Positions 9,396-20,640 are shown, numbered from the stretch's first letter. The stretch: DNA of 64,000 nucleotides from Adenophora triphylla var. japonica (GCA_022495995.1 JAFEMH010001240.1:312001-376000), one strand, 5' to 3'. Translations and numbers: made by a program. The notes: generated from the letters alone by a model not told the origin.

Positions 9396-12300
9396 ATGGA
9401 ACACGGGGAAGGTGCTTTTCGAGGCCAAGGACGTGGCCCGGTGGCGGAGAGACGATTGGAGCTCGTCCGGATGAGGAGGCACTATACTCTTTCGCAATCG
9501 ATTGCGGAGGAGCCCTACCCCGATGCTTGGCAACATTGGGCTTCTGATCCGAGTCTCCGAACGGTATACTTCGAATCTGTTCATTTCCTTTGTTGATTTC
9601 TTGCTTGAGATTGAATTTTAGGTGATTTTTGAATTTTTTTATTTTTTTTTTGAAAATTAGAACGATTGATGTTCTTGGCTTTGAATCTTGATTTTGATGC
9701 TTTGCATGTTATGAGTATATGAGTAACCCAAAATGTGCATTTTGCTTGAAAAAAGAATTGGCATTTTTGCCATTTTTTTTTTTGGTATCCAAAAATTATG
9801 GATGAAAATTGTGATTTTTTTTTTTGAAATTTGAATATTGATTTTTGATGATATGCATGTTGCAATGAATTTGTTGGTGTTCCAAAATGTGCATTTTGCT
9901 TGAGAAAAGAATTGACATTTTGCCAACATGAGATGATGATATGAATGTATGATTTTTGATTTTTTTTTTTTTTTGAAAAGTGGGACGGATTTTTCCTCCC
10001 GTTGATTGAATGCATGTTATGTATGCATGTTATTTTATGAAAATGGGACGGAGTTTTTACTTCCGTAAGATGTAGGATTTCTTTTTTTTTTTTGAGATGA
10101 TGAATGATATGCGTGCATGCATAGGAACTTTTTTTTTTAAAAAAAAAAATGGGACGGAGTTTTTACTTCCGTAGGAATGCATCTTTTTTTTTTGATGAAT
10201 GCATTGGGATTTGCTGAAAGCTGTTCTCTTTTTTTTTTTGTGCGAGAAAAATGGGGCTATGCTCATTGTATGCTGTCATGCTGTCGAATTTTCTTTGAAA
10301 TTTCATGATGCATATGTATGCTCTTTTTTTTTTTCGTGCAAATGCAAATGCTATTTTTTTTTTTTTTGACATTTTCTTTTTTTTTTTATTGCAGGGTGGA
10401 AACAACTACGTTACGGAGCAACTGAACAAGATGAAGACTCGAGGATCGGTGGAGTCTGTGGTTGACTTGTGGGACCGGCTTCCGAATGCGGGCCGAGGAG
10501 CTTTGCCGAGTCCGAGACAGATTGTTGTTGAGACCGGGCTTTGGGAGTTTGTTGAGTGCTTGAGGGGACTGGTCAAGTTCCCTAAGAGCAAGGGCCTGAT
10601 GTTCGCTTTAGCGCAGCACTGGTGGGATGCGACCCACACGTTTCACTTCTTCTGGGGCGAGGCTACGGTTACGCCTTTCGACTATGCTGCGATCACGGGT
10701 TTGTCATTCAACGGGCGCGGCATTGAGTGGCGGGACGGCTACGTTGATGCGGATCTCGTGTGCTCTTCGGGATTTTCCCTATTCCCAAAAAGGGGATGGG
10801 GAGGGAGTATGCGGTGGTCTACGGGAAGATTGTGGAGACCATTGTGAGTTACGAGGCCGAGGAGGAGAGGATAGGCGCCGATCGCATTGCCGTGGCCTTC
10901 TTGTGGTTTGCTTTTTCGAGCACCCTCTTTGGGCATGCCGAGGGGACGGCAGCCTTTGCCTTGCCGAGGTCCTTGGAGGACATGGAGATGGCCGGAGATG
11001 TCTCCGGGGAGAGGCCGGGCCGGCAGAGCTTTACTTTTGCTCGATAGGTACAGGAAGGCCGTGAGCTCCTTGTACCGCTTTGAGTTTGCCCCGGAGGTAT
11101 AAGCTCTCTTTTGCTTTCCCCCTTTTTTTTTTTTCGAGCACACACTTTTCTTTTGCACCGGATTGATTGGATTTTTACCTTTCGCAGTATGGGCGTTGGA
11201 GTTTTTCCACGTCACGATGTGGCGGACAAATGCGGAGTACGTCCGGGCGTATCCGGCCATGCATTCTTGGTCCAAGCATGCCCGGGAGAAGATAAGCTCC
11301 AGGGGGCGTACGACTCTCGTATACGCGGATTGCCTTCCTTTCGACTGAGGCCGAGACGGACGAGAGGATGATATTTTATCCTTGGGATCGCTTCGAGGTG
11401 GCGCACTCGAAGGGCGCCGAGATTTGGACTGTGCGGCGGAGGATTCTCGAGAGGTCCGACTGCGATGCCTATTATCCGGGAGAGAGGGTGACGCGCCAAA
11501 GATGGCGTGAACTCGCCTTTCGAGGACACCGGTGGAGCCTCCCGCCGATATGATGCACCCGAGTGACAGATTCGTGACTGGAATGACTACCGAGCCGGCC
11601 AAGACTTCTCGGCATTTGTGGCGACCGAGCCGTACCCCGTATTTGTTTTGAGGAGGCCGAGGATGCCTCAGTTCGGGATAGAGAGGGGCTTGGGATCCCG
11701 CGGTACCCTCGGACGGATTTTTCATATATCCAGATGGGGTCCGATTGAGGGTGCAGATCCCTCACTCGAGCGGCTTCCACGAGCTTTCCGCCTCGTCCGG
11801 TATGAAGGTATGGCTTCACCTTTTCCCCTTCTTTTTTTTTTTTTTTCTTTTTCTTTTCTTTCCCGTCATCAATTCTCGCTTCAATCAAGCTTCGACGCTT
11901 TTGCTTTTGTGCAGTTTTCGGAGGTGGTCGTCGAGAAGCCGACGAAGCAAGTGATCGGAGCTAAGAGATTCATCGTGAGGATGGTCGCTTGCGGGGCTCC
12001 TCGTGCTAGAGCAAGGCGACCACGGCCGGCGCCCGTCGACGGAGGCTTCCCCTATTCGTTCGTAGACTTCTTCGAGACTCCTCTCGTCTCCTCTCATTGA
12101 TCCCTCGCGGTGCTGCCTTCGGATCACGTCATTCTCGGGGATCCACACGGGCAGGGACACGTTTGGCAGCATGGTGGGTCGTCTTCGTACGTCCAGGAGT
12201 CCGACGCCTTCACCTTCGGATACGATTTTTTCGCAGATCTCGGCTTGCCCTATCAGAGCGTGCCGGTTGGTCCCGACGAGCCTCTTTCTCGGAGACGAGG

Positions 12301-12398
12301 ACGATTCCGAGCCCGAGATTTTCGTGGCTCCCGAGGAGGCGGGCCCGAGTCGCAAGAGGGACCGGGGACAGACGTCGGGCGCTAGGGATTCTGATTGA
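9396..12398 (+). pseudogene. Plant mobile domain (PMD-C-like) gene carried antisense in element C
   Basis: Exon 1 (9396-9563) encodes MEHGEGAFRGQ...DPSLRT. A GT donor at 9564 and a TTGCAG acceptor at 10389-10394 bound an 831-bp intron. Exon 2 carries the domain core: ALPSPRQIVVETGLWEF, ALAQHWWDATHTFHFFWGEA, TVTPFDYAAITGLSFNG, then in a shifted frame IAVAFLWFAFSSTLFG and YRKAVSSLYRFEF. After a second intron (about 11097-11187) come WALEFFHVTMWRTNAEYVRAYPAM and, shifted again, YPWDRFEVAHSKGAEIW. A third intron ends near 11912. The tail near 12300-12398 is acidic, then PSRKRDR. PMD proteins act in nuclear gene silencing and development in plants, and PMD copies are known inside transposable elements. 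At least three frame changes show this copy is dead or mis-spliced. Introns survive because the gene is antisense to the element RNA. Confidence 0.75.
9564..10394 (+). other. Intron 1 of the PMD gene, packed with T-runs
   Basis: This 831-bp intron contains about eleven separate runs of 9-15 T (for example 9637-9650, 9960-9974, 10352-10366), spaced 25-150 bp. It also holds repeats of GGGACGGAKTTTTTACTTCC (near 10046 and 10151) and CCAAAATGTGCATTTTGCTT (9728 and 9882). U-rich introns are normal in plants, but this regular punctuation by long pure T-runs is extreme. Each run may slip in replication or reverse transcription. Confidence 0.55.
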
Positions 12399-12411
12399 TT
12401 ACCCCCCCTGA

Positions 12412-12790
12412 TTTTTTTTAGACTGGTTTTCTGAGATTTTGAGATTTATGACTGGGATTGAGATTTGTACAGCTTATGCACATTTTTTTTTGGATGTAAT
12501 AATTTAGGATTTTATTGATGTTTGTTTGTTTTTTTTTTATGCACACTCTTTTTTTTTCTCTTCTTTTTTTTTGGGATGTAATAATTTAGGATTTTATTTT
12601 ATGAATGCAATGCAGTATGAATGCAGTGTTGCATGAGCCTTGGTTTTTTTTTTTTTTTTTGGCAAGGGTGTTAGTTTTTGGTATATGGACTGGTTTGGGA
12701 GGTTTTTGCACAGTGTTTCGAGCAACCGGGACGGAATATTCCTCTTTTGGTGTAGCAACTGACTCAAGTTGCAGATTTTTCTCGATAAAT
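12412..12790 (+). terminator. Spacer and probable 3' end between the two antisense genes
   Basis: The phrase GATGTAATAATTTAGGATTT occurs twice (12494 and 12576), each preceded by a long T-run. Repeated AT-rich words of this sort downstream of the PMD stop may hold the polyadenylation signals, but no AATAAA is present. The remainder is T-rich and non-coding. Confidence 0.35.
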
Positions 12791-12843
12791 GACAATCATG
12801 TCCGCGCGGAGGAGTCCCGCATCTCGACATTGTCCTTTAATTT
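12791..12843 (+). promoter_or_regulatory. Putative promoter of the second antisense gene
   Basis: TGACAATC, then ATG, then TCCGCGCGGA at 12801-12810, then the weak TATA-like TTTAATTT at 12836-12843, 25 bp on. The start codon is at 12940 behind a GAGAAAGAGAGAAAAACC leader. The layout copies that of 9216-9260. Confidence 0.5.
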
Positions 12844-12939
12844 TGCTTCAGTATCTCGGTCTCACTTTATTTCAAATTCAAATATCCTCTTCAACCTCCA
12901 AATTCAAACAGCCATTTTCGGGAGAAAGAGAGAAAAACC

Positions 12940-14170
12940 ATGGAAAACCTTAGAAAAGCTCCATCAAAATTGTCCCAAGAATCCCAAATGTCATTCTTCA
13001 ACAAGTTCAAGGAATGGTCCCGGGAGATTATGCATGAGAGGAGGTCCTTCTTTGAAGAAAGGTACAAGGTGAAGTGCTTATGGTCTCTCAAGGAATTGAT
13101 TCCGGATTATGAGCTTTTGAGGGCTTCTTCCTCATTTTGGGACACTAGAAGGCATGTCTTTTGCCTTTCCTTCAACGAGATTGTTCCGACCGTCGAAGAA
13201 TTTCGGGCCTTGCTTGGTGGTCCGGAGGTGGAAGAGATAGCGGTTCCTTTGCCCTGAGGGGCTTCTTTTGTTGACAGATTGTGCGTCCTCCTTCATCTTT
13301 CCCTGAGGAAGCGCAAGGTATGATCCGCGGTCCCGATCATTTTGATATTTCCGGCCTTCCCGATAGGTTTAGGGGCCTAGGCTTGGTGAATGATGCCTAT
13401 TGGGATGCCTTTGCACTTTGTATGTTTGGCACCCTGTTCATGGTCTATTCCTTCGGGATTTGCCATCGGTCTTTGCCGGATGTTGTCGTTCACCGTCGCC
13501 CGGCGTAGATGTCGTTCCTTTGATTCCGGGAGACTTTTCATGCTCTTGATAGTCAAGCTACCGGAAGACGGTATATGCACGGGGCACCGTTCCTCTTGAC
13601 CCCGTGGCCGATGGAGCGTTTGGGGATTCTTCGGGAAACGGCCGACATGATCAAGCCTTGGACATTTGCCAGAGGGGGTTCAGTGGATTTTGATGATCGT
13701 GGCTCATGGGAGCGTTGGATGGCTGGTCTCCGCACGTAAGATATCGATGGTCGCGCCTTGTTGGCGGGTGGAGACTCGCAGAGTGCTTCAGATGGGTCTC
13801 ATGTGGTCATGCTTCCGGGCTTTCTCACCCAGCCTTCTATATTCCGGCTTTAGTTCCGAGACAGCTTTGGCCTGGAGCAGTTCCTTTGGGGGACTTTGAT
13901 GATATAGCCACCAGGGTGGTGGCTCCTGCTTCTATGGATGATCCCTCGTTGTTTCCATTTCTTTCCCGAGCATGGAGGTATGATGCCTTTCCTCCTCGGG
14001 TTATTCTCAAAGCGTCCAAGACCGGTGTTCCCGACCACTGTACCTGGATTGGTATGAGAGGCATCCGGGAGAGACTCGTGGCTATTTTGAGACGGCGTGA
14101 GGCCATTCAGGTGCGGAGGACCCGACTGCTTCGAGAGGAGGAGGGCCGAGGCGAGGGCCAACCCTCATGA
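12940..14170 (+). pseudogene. DUF7745-like gene carried antisense in element C
   Basis: The first open piece (12940-13257, 105 residues) starts MENLRKAPSK and has the family-like phrase LLRASSSFWDTRRHVFCLSF followed by PTVEEFRALLGGPEV. The stop at 13255-13257 may be avoided by a short intron ending at TTGACAG (13279), or it may be a lesion. Then come WDAFALCMFGTLF (13281-13508), RGSWERWMAGLRT (near 13700) and a long piece (13706-14170) with YIPALVPRQLWPGAVPLGDFD and a basic Arg-rich end. In DUF7745 proteins the same order is seen: an FxDPxxRCFTF, PTLEEY, a hydrophobic L-IYGLVLFP block, then a late basic region. The function is unknown. Several frame changes make it a pseudogene. I compare to the family from memory only. 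Confidence 0.55.
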
Positions 14171-14707
14171 CAGAGCGGAGACGCCGCGACCGACTACGAG
14201 GCTTACGTCAAGAGACAGAGAGGAGGGCTCCTATGCTACCGCCTAGGCTACAGGAGATGAGAGATGACGCTAGTGGCTACTAAGGCCCCGACGAGGCCGG
14301 TTTGATAGATCCCGTTCCTATACCAGAGCTTGGTAGGAGGAAGACCGACATTTTTCCCGTTTAGAAAAAGAAGACTCGAAGGGGGAAGAAGAGGGGAGAG
14401 GCCAAGCACGAGTGGCTTGGAGTGACTCGAGTTTTCCGAGTATCCCTTTCTTGCCATGGCGCACACATTAGTTTGATTATGTATCTTAATTTCTTTTAGC
14501 AAGTTGCCGCTGTAGGAATGAATCGGGCTTAGACTCATCAAAAAGTTTTTAACTTGTAATGAATATTTGAATTGCTTCAGAGTTTTTCGAGACGCTTTCA
14601 TGGTCTCGATCGTTGTATTGATGTCAAAGTATGACTTTTATTTGTGTTTTAGACCGAACCGTTTCCGCCGCCTACGTTCCCCTCATTTTGAGGAGCTCAG
14701 TCTTCGT

Positions 14708-14925
14708 AGTTCAACCCGATTTTTTTTGTTGTTTTTTTTTTTTTTTTTGTTTTTTTTTTTTGTTTTTTTTTTTTTTTTTTTTTTGTTTTTTTTTTTTTTT
14801 TTTTTTTTTGGTGCAACCCTGTTTTTTACCTAGGCCGCCCTTTTCGGGTTTTCAACCTAGTTGGGTATTACTCTTTTAGTACTCTTTTTTTTTGACTTCT
14901 TTTTTTTTTTTTTTTTGTTTTACGC
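14708..14925 (+). repeat. Poly-T tract of element C
   Basis: Runs of 8 to over 20 T are broken by single G or C (14718-14810 and 14884-14917). Poly-Phe or poly-Lys frames here are artefacts. The tract separates the antisense gene block from the integrase remnant, and lies between their convergent 3' ends. Confidence 0.75.
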
Positions 14926-15205
14926 GTAGTATCTGCGCAGCCTTGTCACCATTCACCGGGTGTACAAAGGGATTCCCGTCGAGGTCCGCAAGTTGCATGG
15001 CTCCTCCGTGAGAAGATCTTCCGGACGACATATGGCCCGACCCATACAGCTCCCATTTGCCGAGGGGGTTGATACGGACCGGGGCTTTTCTTTCAAAACG
15101 AGATCCCCTTCTCGGATCTCCCGATGCTTTACTTTCTTGTCAAAGGCTCGCCATTCTTCCTTGGTAGGCTCGGATGTGTTCCATGGCCTTTCAATCGGCG
15201 TTCAT

Positions 15206-15700
15206 CTAGCAGGCCAATTCATCGTGGCGACTCGGGAGCCATTCGACCTCGTTGATCCGGCTTTCCAGCAGATACCTGAGCGAGGGTATTTCCAATTCGA
15301 TTGGGAGTACGGCTTCCATTCCGTATGTGAGGGCAAACGGTGTTTCCCGCCTTGCCGTTCGACCGATGTTCTCAGAGCCCCGCAGTGCCAGTGTAACTTC
15401 TCGGGCCAATCTCTCGCCTTGGACGCCCATTTTCCTGATGATATTTTCCAGAGTCTTGTTTGCCGCTTCGACGGCTCCGTTGGTTTGGGGCCTGTAAGGA
15501 GATGACTTGTGACGGGTTATTCGGAATTCGCCGCCAGCCTCGTCGCATTCCCCTTCGAAGTGGGATCCATTATCTCGAAATGATTTCTACTGCAACCCGT
15601 ATCCGCACATGATGTTTTCTTTGATGAAGAGGGCAACTTTCATTGAATTGAGGATTTTGTAGGACTTTGCAGAGCATCCTTTCCAATTCCTTCGAAGAAA
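15206..15700 (-). pseudogene. Integrase C-terminal half of element C
   Basis: Minus-strand translation gives a KVALFIKENIMC-like segment, then FRDNGSHFEGECDEAGGEF, SPYRPQTNGAVEAANKTL, and then (15206-15430) TPFALTYGMEAVLPIELEIP SLR. The DNGSHF Asp and the Glu of VEAANK are two of the three catalytic D,D35E residues. The TPFALTYGMEAVLP motif is typical of Tat-type Gypsy integrases. The N-terminal zinc region and the first Asp are not found, and stops interrupt the frame. Confidence 0.85.
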
Positions 15701-16842
15701 TCACCAATCAAGGCTCTTTAGGCTCTTCCGCAGCTCCTGCATTCACACTTGTCAAAATCTCTTCTGCAGCTGGGCTCGATTTTCCTTTTTCCTGACAACC
15801 CGCTTAAAGATTTCTTTTGTTGTTTGATTTTTTTGTTTAATGTGTCTCGCTTCTTTATCTAATGAATTATTAAAAAATTTATTAATTAATTCATCATTAG
15901 TTAAAGTGGCAATCAAGGGATACTCGTAAAGGTTCGTCATTTCATTGAAAACGAAAAGGAATACAAACGCTTGCTGCTGCACTCGTAGTCTTCGTGCGTA
16001 AGGCCATCTGACGACCCTAGAGACTCCGATCTTAACAAAGAGAGACTCGGGAGGACTTGTCCTAGATTGACACAAAGGGATCTGGGACCAATCCAAGCTT
16101 GGTGATCATTTCCTCCTTGGTCGCGGACGGGCCCGAGAGGTTTTCCCAATTTTTTAGCGGCTTTGCCGTTGGTGGCCTCATGACTGAACCGTGGCCGTTT
16201 TTGTTTTCCTTTCTCAATTGCCGCTATCATCTCTTGACCGAGCCGAGATCAATCAAGTCCGGCACTGGACTTCTTCTTCGAACAATTGCCGCATAACTGC
16301 ACCATCCCAATCATCTCGAGGGAAATTCCGTGGCCTTAGCTTTTGGTATCAATTCGAACTCAGGTTTCGGATCTTCCCGGGCAATCGGGTTTGTGGTGGT
16401 AAGCTTCTCGAACCTGTTCCACTGTGTCGCACGCCTTGAAGGTATACTCACTCTTCATGGTAGTGGTAGCCCTGTGTATCTTGGGTAGGTCCAGAACATT
16501 CTACGGACCGGGTTAGCCTTGGTTCCTCTAAACTTGTTGAGGCTATCTTGTAGCTTTAGCCATCCCGCCGTAGGAATGGGCTCGTGATGTTTCCCGGTTG
16601 TGTGGGACCCTTTACAAAGTAGTCACCAAATTAGGACCGAAGGGGAGAGATTTAGGGTTGTCGACCGGGACCTTCCCCGTGGCAGCCTTCAAATCTTTTT
16701 CCTTTTGCAAGGTCCACCGAGGAGGCCTCATATCCTGTGCCGTGGCGAGTATTCTCGTCCTTTCACCTCGATGAGTTTGTGAGTTCCTTGTTGGTGTTTC
16801 CCTGCATCGAGGCCAGTAGATAGCTCATTTTTCTCATCATTT
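15701..16842 (-). other. Region where RT and RNase H would be expected; none seen
   Basis: A Gypsy element needs about 2 kb of RT-RNase H between protease and integrase. Only about 1.1 kb is present, and no YVDD-, LDLRSGYHQ- or RNase H-like words can be read in any frame. An AT-rich stretch at 15820-15920, unlike its GC-rich surroundings, may mark the deletion scar or a small insertion. Confidence 0.6.
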
Positions 16843-17400
16843 TCAAGACCGATGGGATTTTATCCCGAGTGACCGTCGATCTATGTTGCACACTTGGGCC
16901 TTGGGAGGCTCGACCGTGAAGCCCGTTAGCATGAGACCTTCCTCGTCATGTTTGATTTCCGTAATAGGTATTCCGCCCGTATCCGTGCCCTCCAAAGTGA
17001 CTAAATCCCCGTAAATGGTCGTCGATCCCCATTCGAGACGAATTTCACACACCGGTGGAGGCTTGAGGCGACCCCCTTGACCTGGTGCAGCCAAGGTCTT
17101 CCCAATAAGGCATTAAAAGTGATTGGGATGTCAATAACCCGGAATTCCACAGTATCAATTTCTCGTCCAAACCAGAGGTCCAAGGTAGCGACTCCAAGGA
17201 CTGCCGAGATGTTGAGTCGTAAGCTTTGACCGTGAGGGAGGAAGGCTTCAAGTCTCGTAGTCTTGATATCAAGCAAGCTCATGATCTTTGCCGGAGAATA
17301 TTCATTCCGACCCATTATCAACCAGACCCGAGGGAGGCGTCGTTCATCCAATCGGACCGTGATGAAGAGAGGCTCGTTATGATCAGCCCCAAATTGAGGG
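16843..17400 (-). pseudogene. Aspartic protease remnant of element C
   Basis: The open piece 17001-17351 contains DTVEFRVIDIPITFNALLGR followed by PWLHQVKGVASSLHRCVKF, matching the C-terminal half of Tat retropepsins (VxDAPSAYNAILGRPxLxxLKAVxSxxHLxxKF). The active-site word reads LVDNGS only in a neighbouring frame near 17310-17330, with Asn where Ser or Thr is usual, so the enzyme is dead. Frame changes separate it from 16843-17094. Confidence 0.7.
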
Positions 17401-19234
17401 AGGTCGAGATCTCGCGAAAGTGATTATATTCCCGTAATGGATGTTTCCAATTAGCCGTACCACATCATCGGGAGTAGCATCAATAGGCACGAGAGTGCGA
17501 GCCAGGCTTTCTTCCAACTTCAGCTTATGGGATAGGACGAGGTGAGTAGAGACCAGAGGGAAATGTTTGCCTCGTGTTTGCTTCAACCGGTGAGCACGGG
17601 ATCCTCTTTTCGGTCCTGGAGTTTCACTGCCTTAGCATAGGGGCGGCGATCTTCTTTCGGTGCTTGATCTCGTGGCCTTCTTATCTCGCCTTGGGATTTC
17701 CTTGGAAGATCTCGCCTGCATCGGGTCAACAGATTAACTTCCTCATCGGCCGTCTCTTGACCGGATTTCTTCAATGCCGCTAAGGTCAATCTGGGAGCCC
17801 TTTTGGCTATTGGCCACCGGGCCCGACGGAGTCTAGCAACGGTGAGGGGCCGAGCCGCATCGGCTCCTTCCCGGGCGGCCCTTATAACCGCTTCCCAAGT
17901 CACAGCTTTTGGGTTTGGGGTTGTGTTGTTGCCCTCGATGGCCCACGTAGCTAGGGCGTCCTCCGATTCACTCTCATGGCCGGCCTTGCTCATAGTTATC
18001 ATGCAACAAGAGTCGCTTTTGTCGGGACTCTGCGGCTTTTCGATTTCATCCCCGGTATAGTGCAGCCATTCTCGGTTCCTTTCTCGTAATACTCGTAGTT
18101 GGAGATAATTATAGCGTTCGTGTGGGAGGCGCATCCGGTATCATGCCGCTTCTAGGACTTCTCCGAAAGCCGACATACATTCGGGGAAGGTGACCTCTTC
18201 GGGGTAACCCCGACAAGGAGTGTTACTTTGTTCTCGGGGTGGATTTGATCTAACCATGGTTATTTTCTCATTTGGGCGGATGGGAGTTAATTTTCCTCTT
18301 TCGATCGATCTTCGACTATCGCCCGGATCGGACACCGAAAACCCTTTCCCCAAAGCATGGTAGGCAAGTGTTGAATTCTAAGACATCCACGTGCTCGTAT
18401 CCATGAAACTTCATGGCCTTCATGTCCTCGGTCTCATATTCGTCTTCCGAAGTTTCTTCGTCGCCGCTTGCCGATAACCAACCATTGTGCCTGGCTCCCA
18501 CGGGCTCATTTCCGCATGATTATTCCGCATTGTTTCCGGACTGGGGCCTCGCTGACTCTTCACTCGTCATCATCATCATCATCGCTGTCATCGGAATCTT
18601 CTTCCCATACTACCGGGATTTCGCGGAGAGGGAACGCCGATCAAACCCGCTGGGAATATGGGTGCGTGCAGCCGCAAAATTGTCATATGCTCCCATTCCC
18701 TAAGTGGTAATTGTGACTCGCCTTCTCCTCCCGTAAACCGCGGGGAAGAGTGAGAGGGGGTGGCACGTATTTGACACCGTGTAGAATGCGAAGGGTTCTT
18801 CCTCCTCTCGATTCTTCGCCACCGCCTTCGGGTCGTATTTGACTTCTCCAATAGCCAGCTTTGTGGAAGTGTACTAGCTCCGCATGCTCTTCGGCCTCTT
18901 TGCCGATAAGCCCCAAGACAGCGCTCGCCTAAGCTTTCTTGTCTAATTCTTCTCGATTGTTCTAACCATCTTGTGTAAATGGTCCTCTCATGTTTTGACC
19001 TAATGCCTCTTCGGTATTGGCCTTCCCTTTATCCGAGAAATAGCGGGCCTCGTATTCTTGCAAGGAGTCTCTCGACATGAGACCAAGATGGGTTGATTCG
19101 CTCGATATCCTCAAGGCCGAGGGGGAATCCGACCGTGGATCCTCGACGAGGTTGGCCACGGGTATTTGGGGACCTTCATCAAGCATCTTCCCGGGCATGC
19201 GAAGATTCTCCGCATTCAATCATATTCACCTCGA
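17401..19234 (-). pseudogene. gag-protease spacer of element C, degenerate
   Basis: GC-rich, minus-strand coding-like sequence in several frames (for example 17583-18134, rich in Arg, Lys and Glu, with GHESESEDALATWAIEG) and an acidic stretch read from the ATCATC run at 18565-18585. No domain is recognised with confidence. It lies between the gag knuckle and the protease, so it is probably the variable linker of the polyprotein. Confidence 0.45.
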
Positions 19235-20640
19235 TTATGGTTCCTTGGCAAAGGGATTTTTTGATCGTGTTAGGCCCTTCTGGGGCCTTCCAACTTTCCT
19301 TGCTCTATTAGCCCCTGGATTGCCTTTTTCAGAGTAAAGCGCTTGTCGCCGATGTCCGTGAGCTTGATGAAAAGCACAATACTTTGTAGTATCCACGGGA
19401 GCATTCGGATTCCGGGTTGGAAATTCTCCAAAGGCCGCAAAGAAGCCTTCTTTCACCGCCCCCTAAAGATGTCATTCGCAGGCATTCCAAAGTTTTCGAG
19501 ATTCATGACCCGTGGTCCGGGCTCTACCGGTTTTCCGGGAGCAAAAGGAGTCGTGTTGTTACATTCCCGTCCCGCATAGTTAATCATCTCTTTGCCTTTA
19601 GCAGAGCAAAGGCAAGTGTTTGCAGGAGGAGCCCGATATCCGTAGGCGTGTGCAAAGCAGCTCCTGGCTGGTGTAGGCCTTTTCAAACTTAGCCGCAGAG
19701 TTAACCATGGCCCGTAAGTCCGAGTATGGGAAGTGACCGAGGGAGGCTCTCGCATGTGGTTTCAAGCATGACCGGAAGATGTCCAGCTTGTTCCTCTTCG
19801 GAAGGAGGGATGGCCATTTCACCGAGTTTCGCATTCCACCGCTCAGAAGTCCCCAACATTCTCATCAGACGCCGCACCGTTGTTTGTAGGTCAACCCTAT
19901 TTGTTTCCCATTCCAAGTTGGCCTTATATTTCTCGTGAAGGCATTGATAATCTGTCCCATGTAGCCCCGGCTTCGTGTTTCAAACGGAAGAACCACTTTA
20001 AGGCACCGGACTTCAAGGATAGATCGAAATAGTCGCCCAACCGCTGATTGGTACATCCTTTCGCTTTCATCGCCAAGGTATATGTGTCCAAATGGGTTTT
20101 CGGGCATGCAAGCCCCATCAAAGAGATCCAGATTAGGCATCACGAATTTGTGGGGCAGAGGAACAATGGAGTCCGGTCTCAGTAGGCCGGAAGGCGACTT
20201 TGGCGCCGGGCCCGACCGCGCTTTCATTTCCTCGCCGTTGCTCCATGAACTGTGCCAGATGAGGGTCTTGTGGCGGAACCATGGCATTCAAGCTAGTGGC
20301 CGAGCTAGAGAGAGGAGCTACCACCGGAGGCAGACCGGTGGAGGGAACGGCCGATCCGGACGTAGGTGAAAACCCGTCCCGGGCCGAGTTACCCCGGGAG
20401 CATGAGTAGGAGCCTCGAGCAAAAGGATAGAACCTTGCGGCTTGCTGTTGATTTTCAACCGGCAAAGTAAGTGGAGGCAGCCCCGATGTAGCCGGATAAC
20501 TTGGATTTCCGCAGTGGGGCCCGTAAGTAGGCTTGAGTGCGGGCCGCCGTCCCGATTGTTGAATTGCATGGCCGCTCGTGGTGAAGGTGTGTAACCCGGG
20601 TACTGCGGTCCCGGTGATTCGGATGACACCGGATGGAGGC
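19235..20640 (-). pseudogene. gag of element C (broken)
   Basis: Around 20150-19920 the minus strand reads KFVMPNLDLFDG, then in another frame PKTHLDTYTLAMKAKGCTNQ and SLKSGALKWFFRLKHEAGATW; further on AAKFEKAYTSQELL. This is the Tat-type gag order (PxLxxFDGTxDPExHL...). Near 19380, TTKYCAFHQAHGHR is a remnant of the CxFHxxxGHxTxxC knuckle of this lineage, with its last Cys lost. Frame changes are frequent. The Pro-rich N-terminal part extends to about 21250. Confidence 0.75.

Noticed and set aside
9201..9584. Minus-strand 127-residue frame over PMD exon 1
   Set aside because: Shadow frame; the plus strand has a start, splice donor and promoter motif.
10739..11725. 328-residue minus-strand open frame opposite the PMD gene
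   Set aside because: It is the shadow of GC-rich coding sequence on the plus strand; it contains no known motif, while the plus strand shows PMD words.
14567..14879. Open frames with long Phe runs
   Set aside because: They come from the poly-T tract and have no other content.
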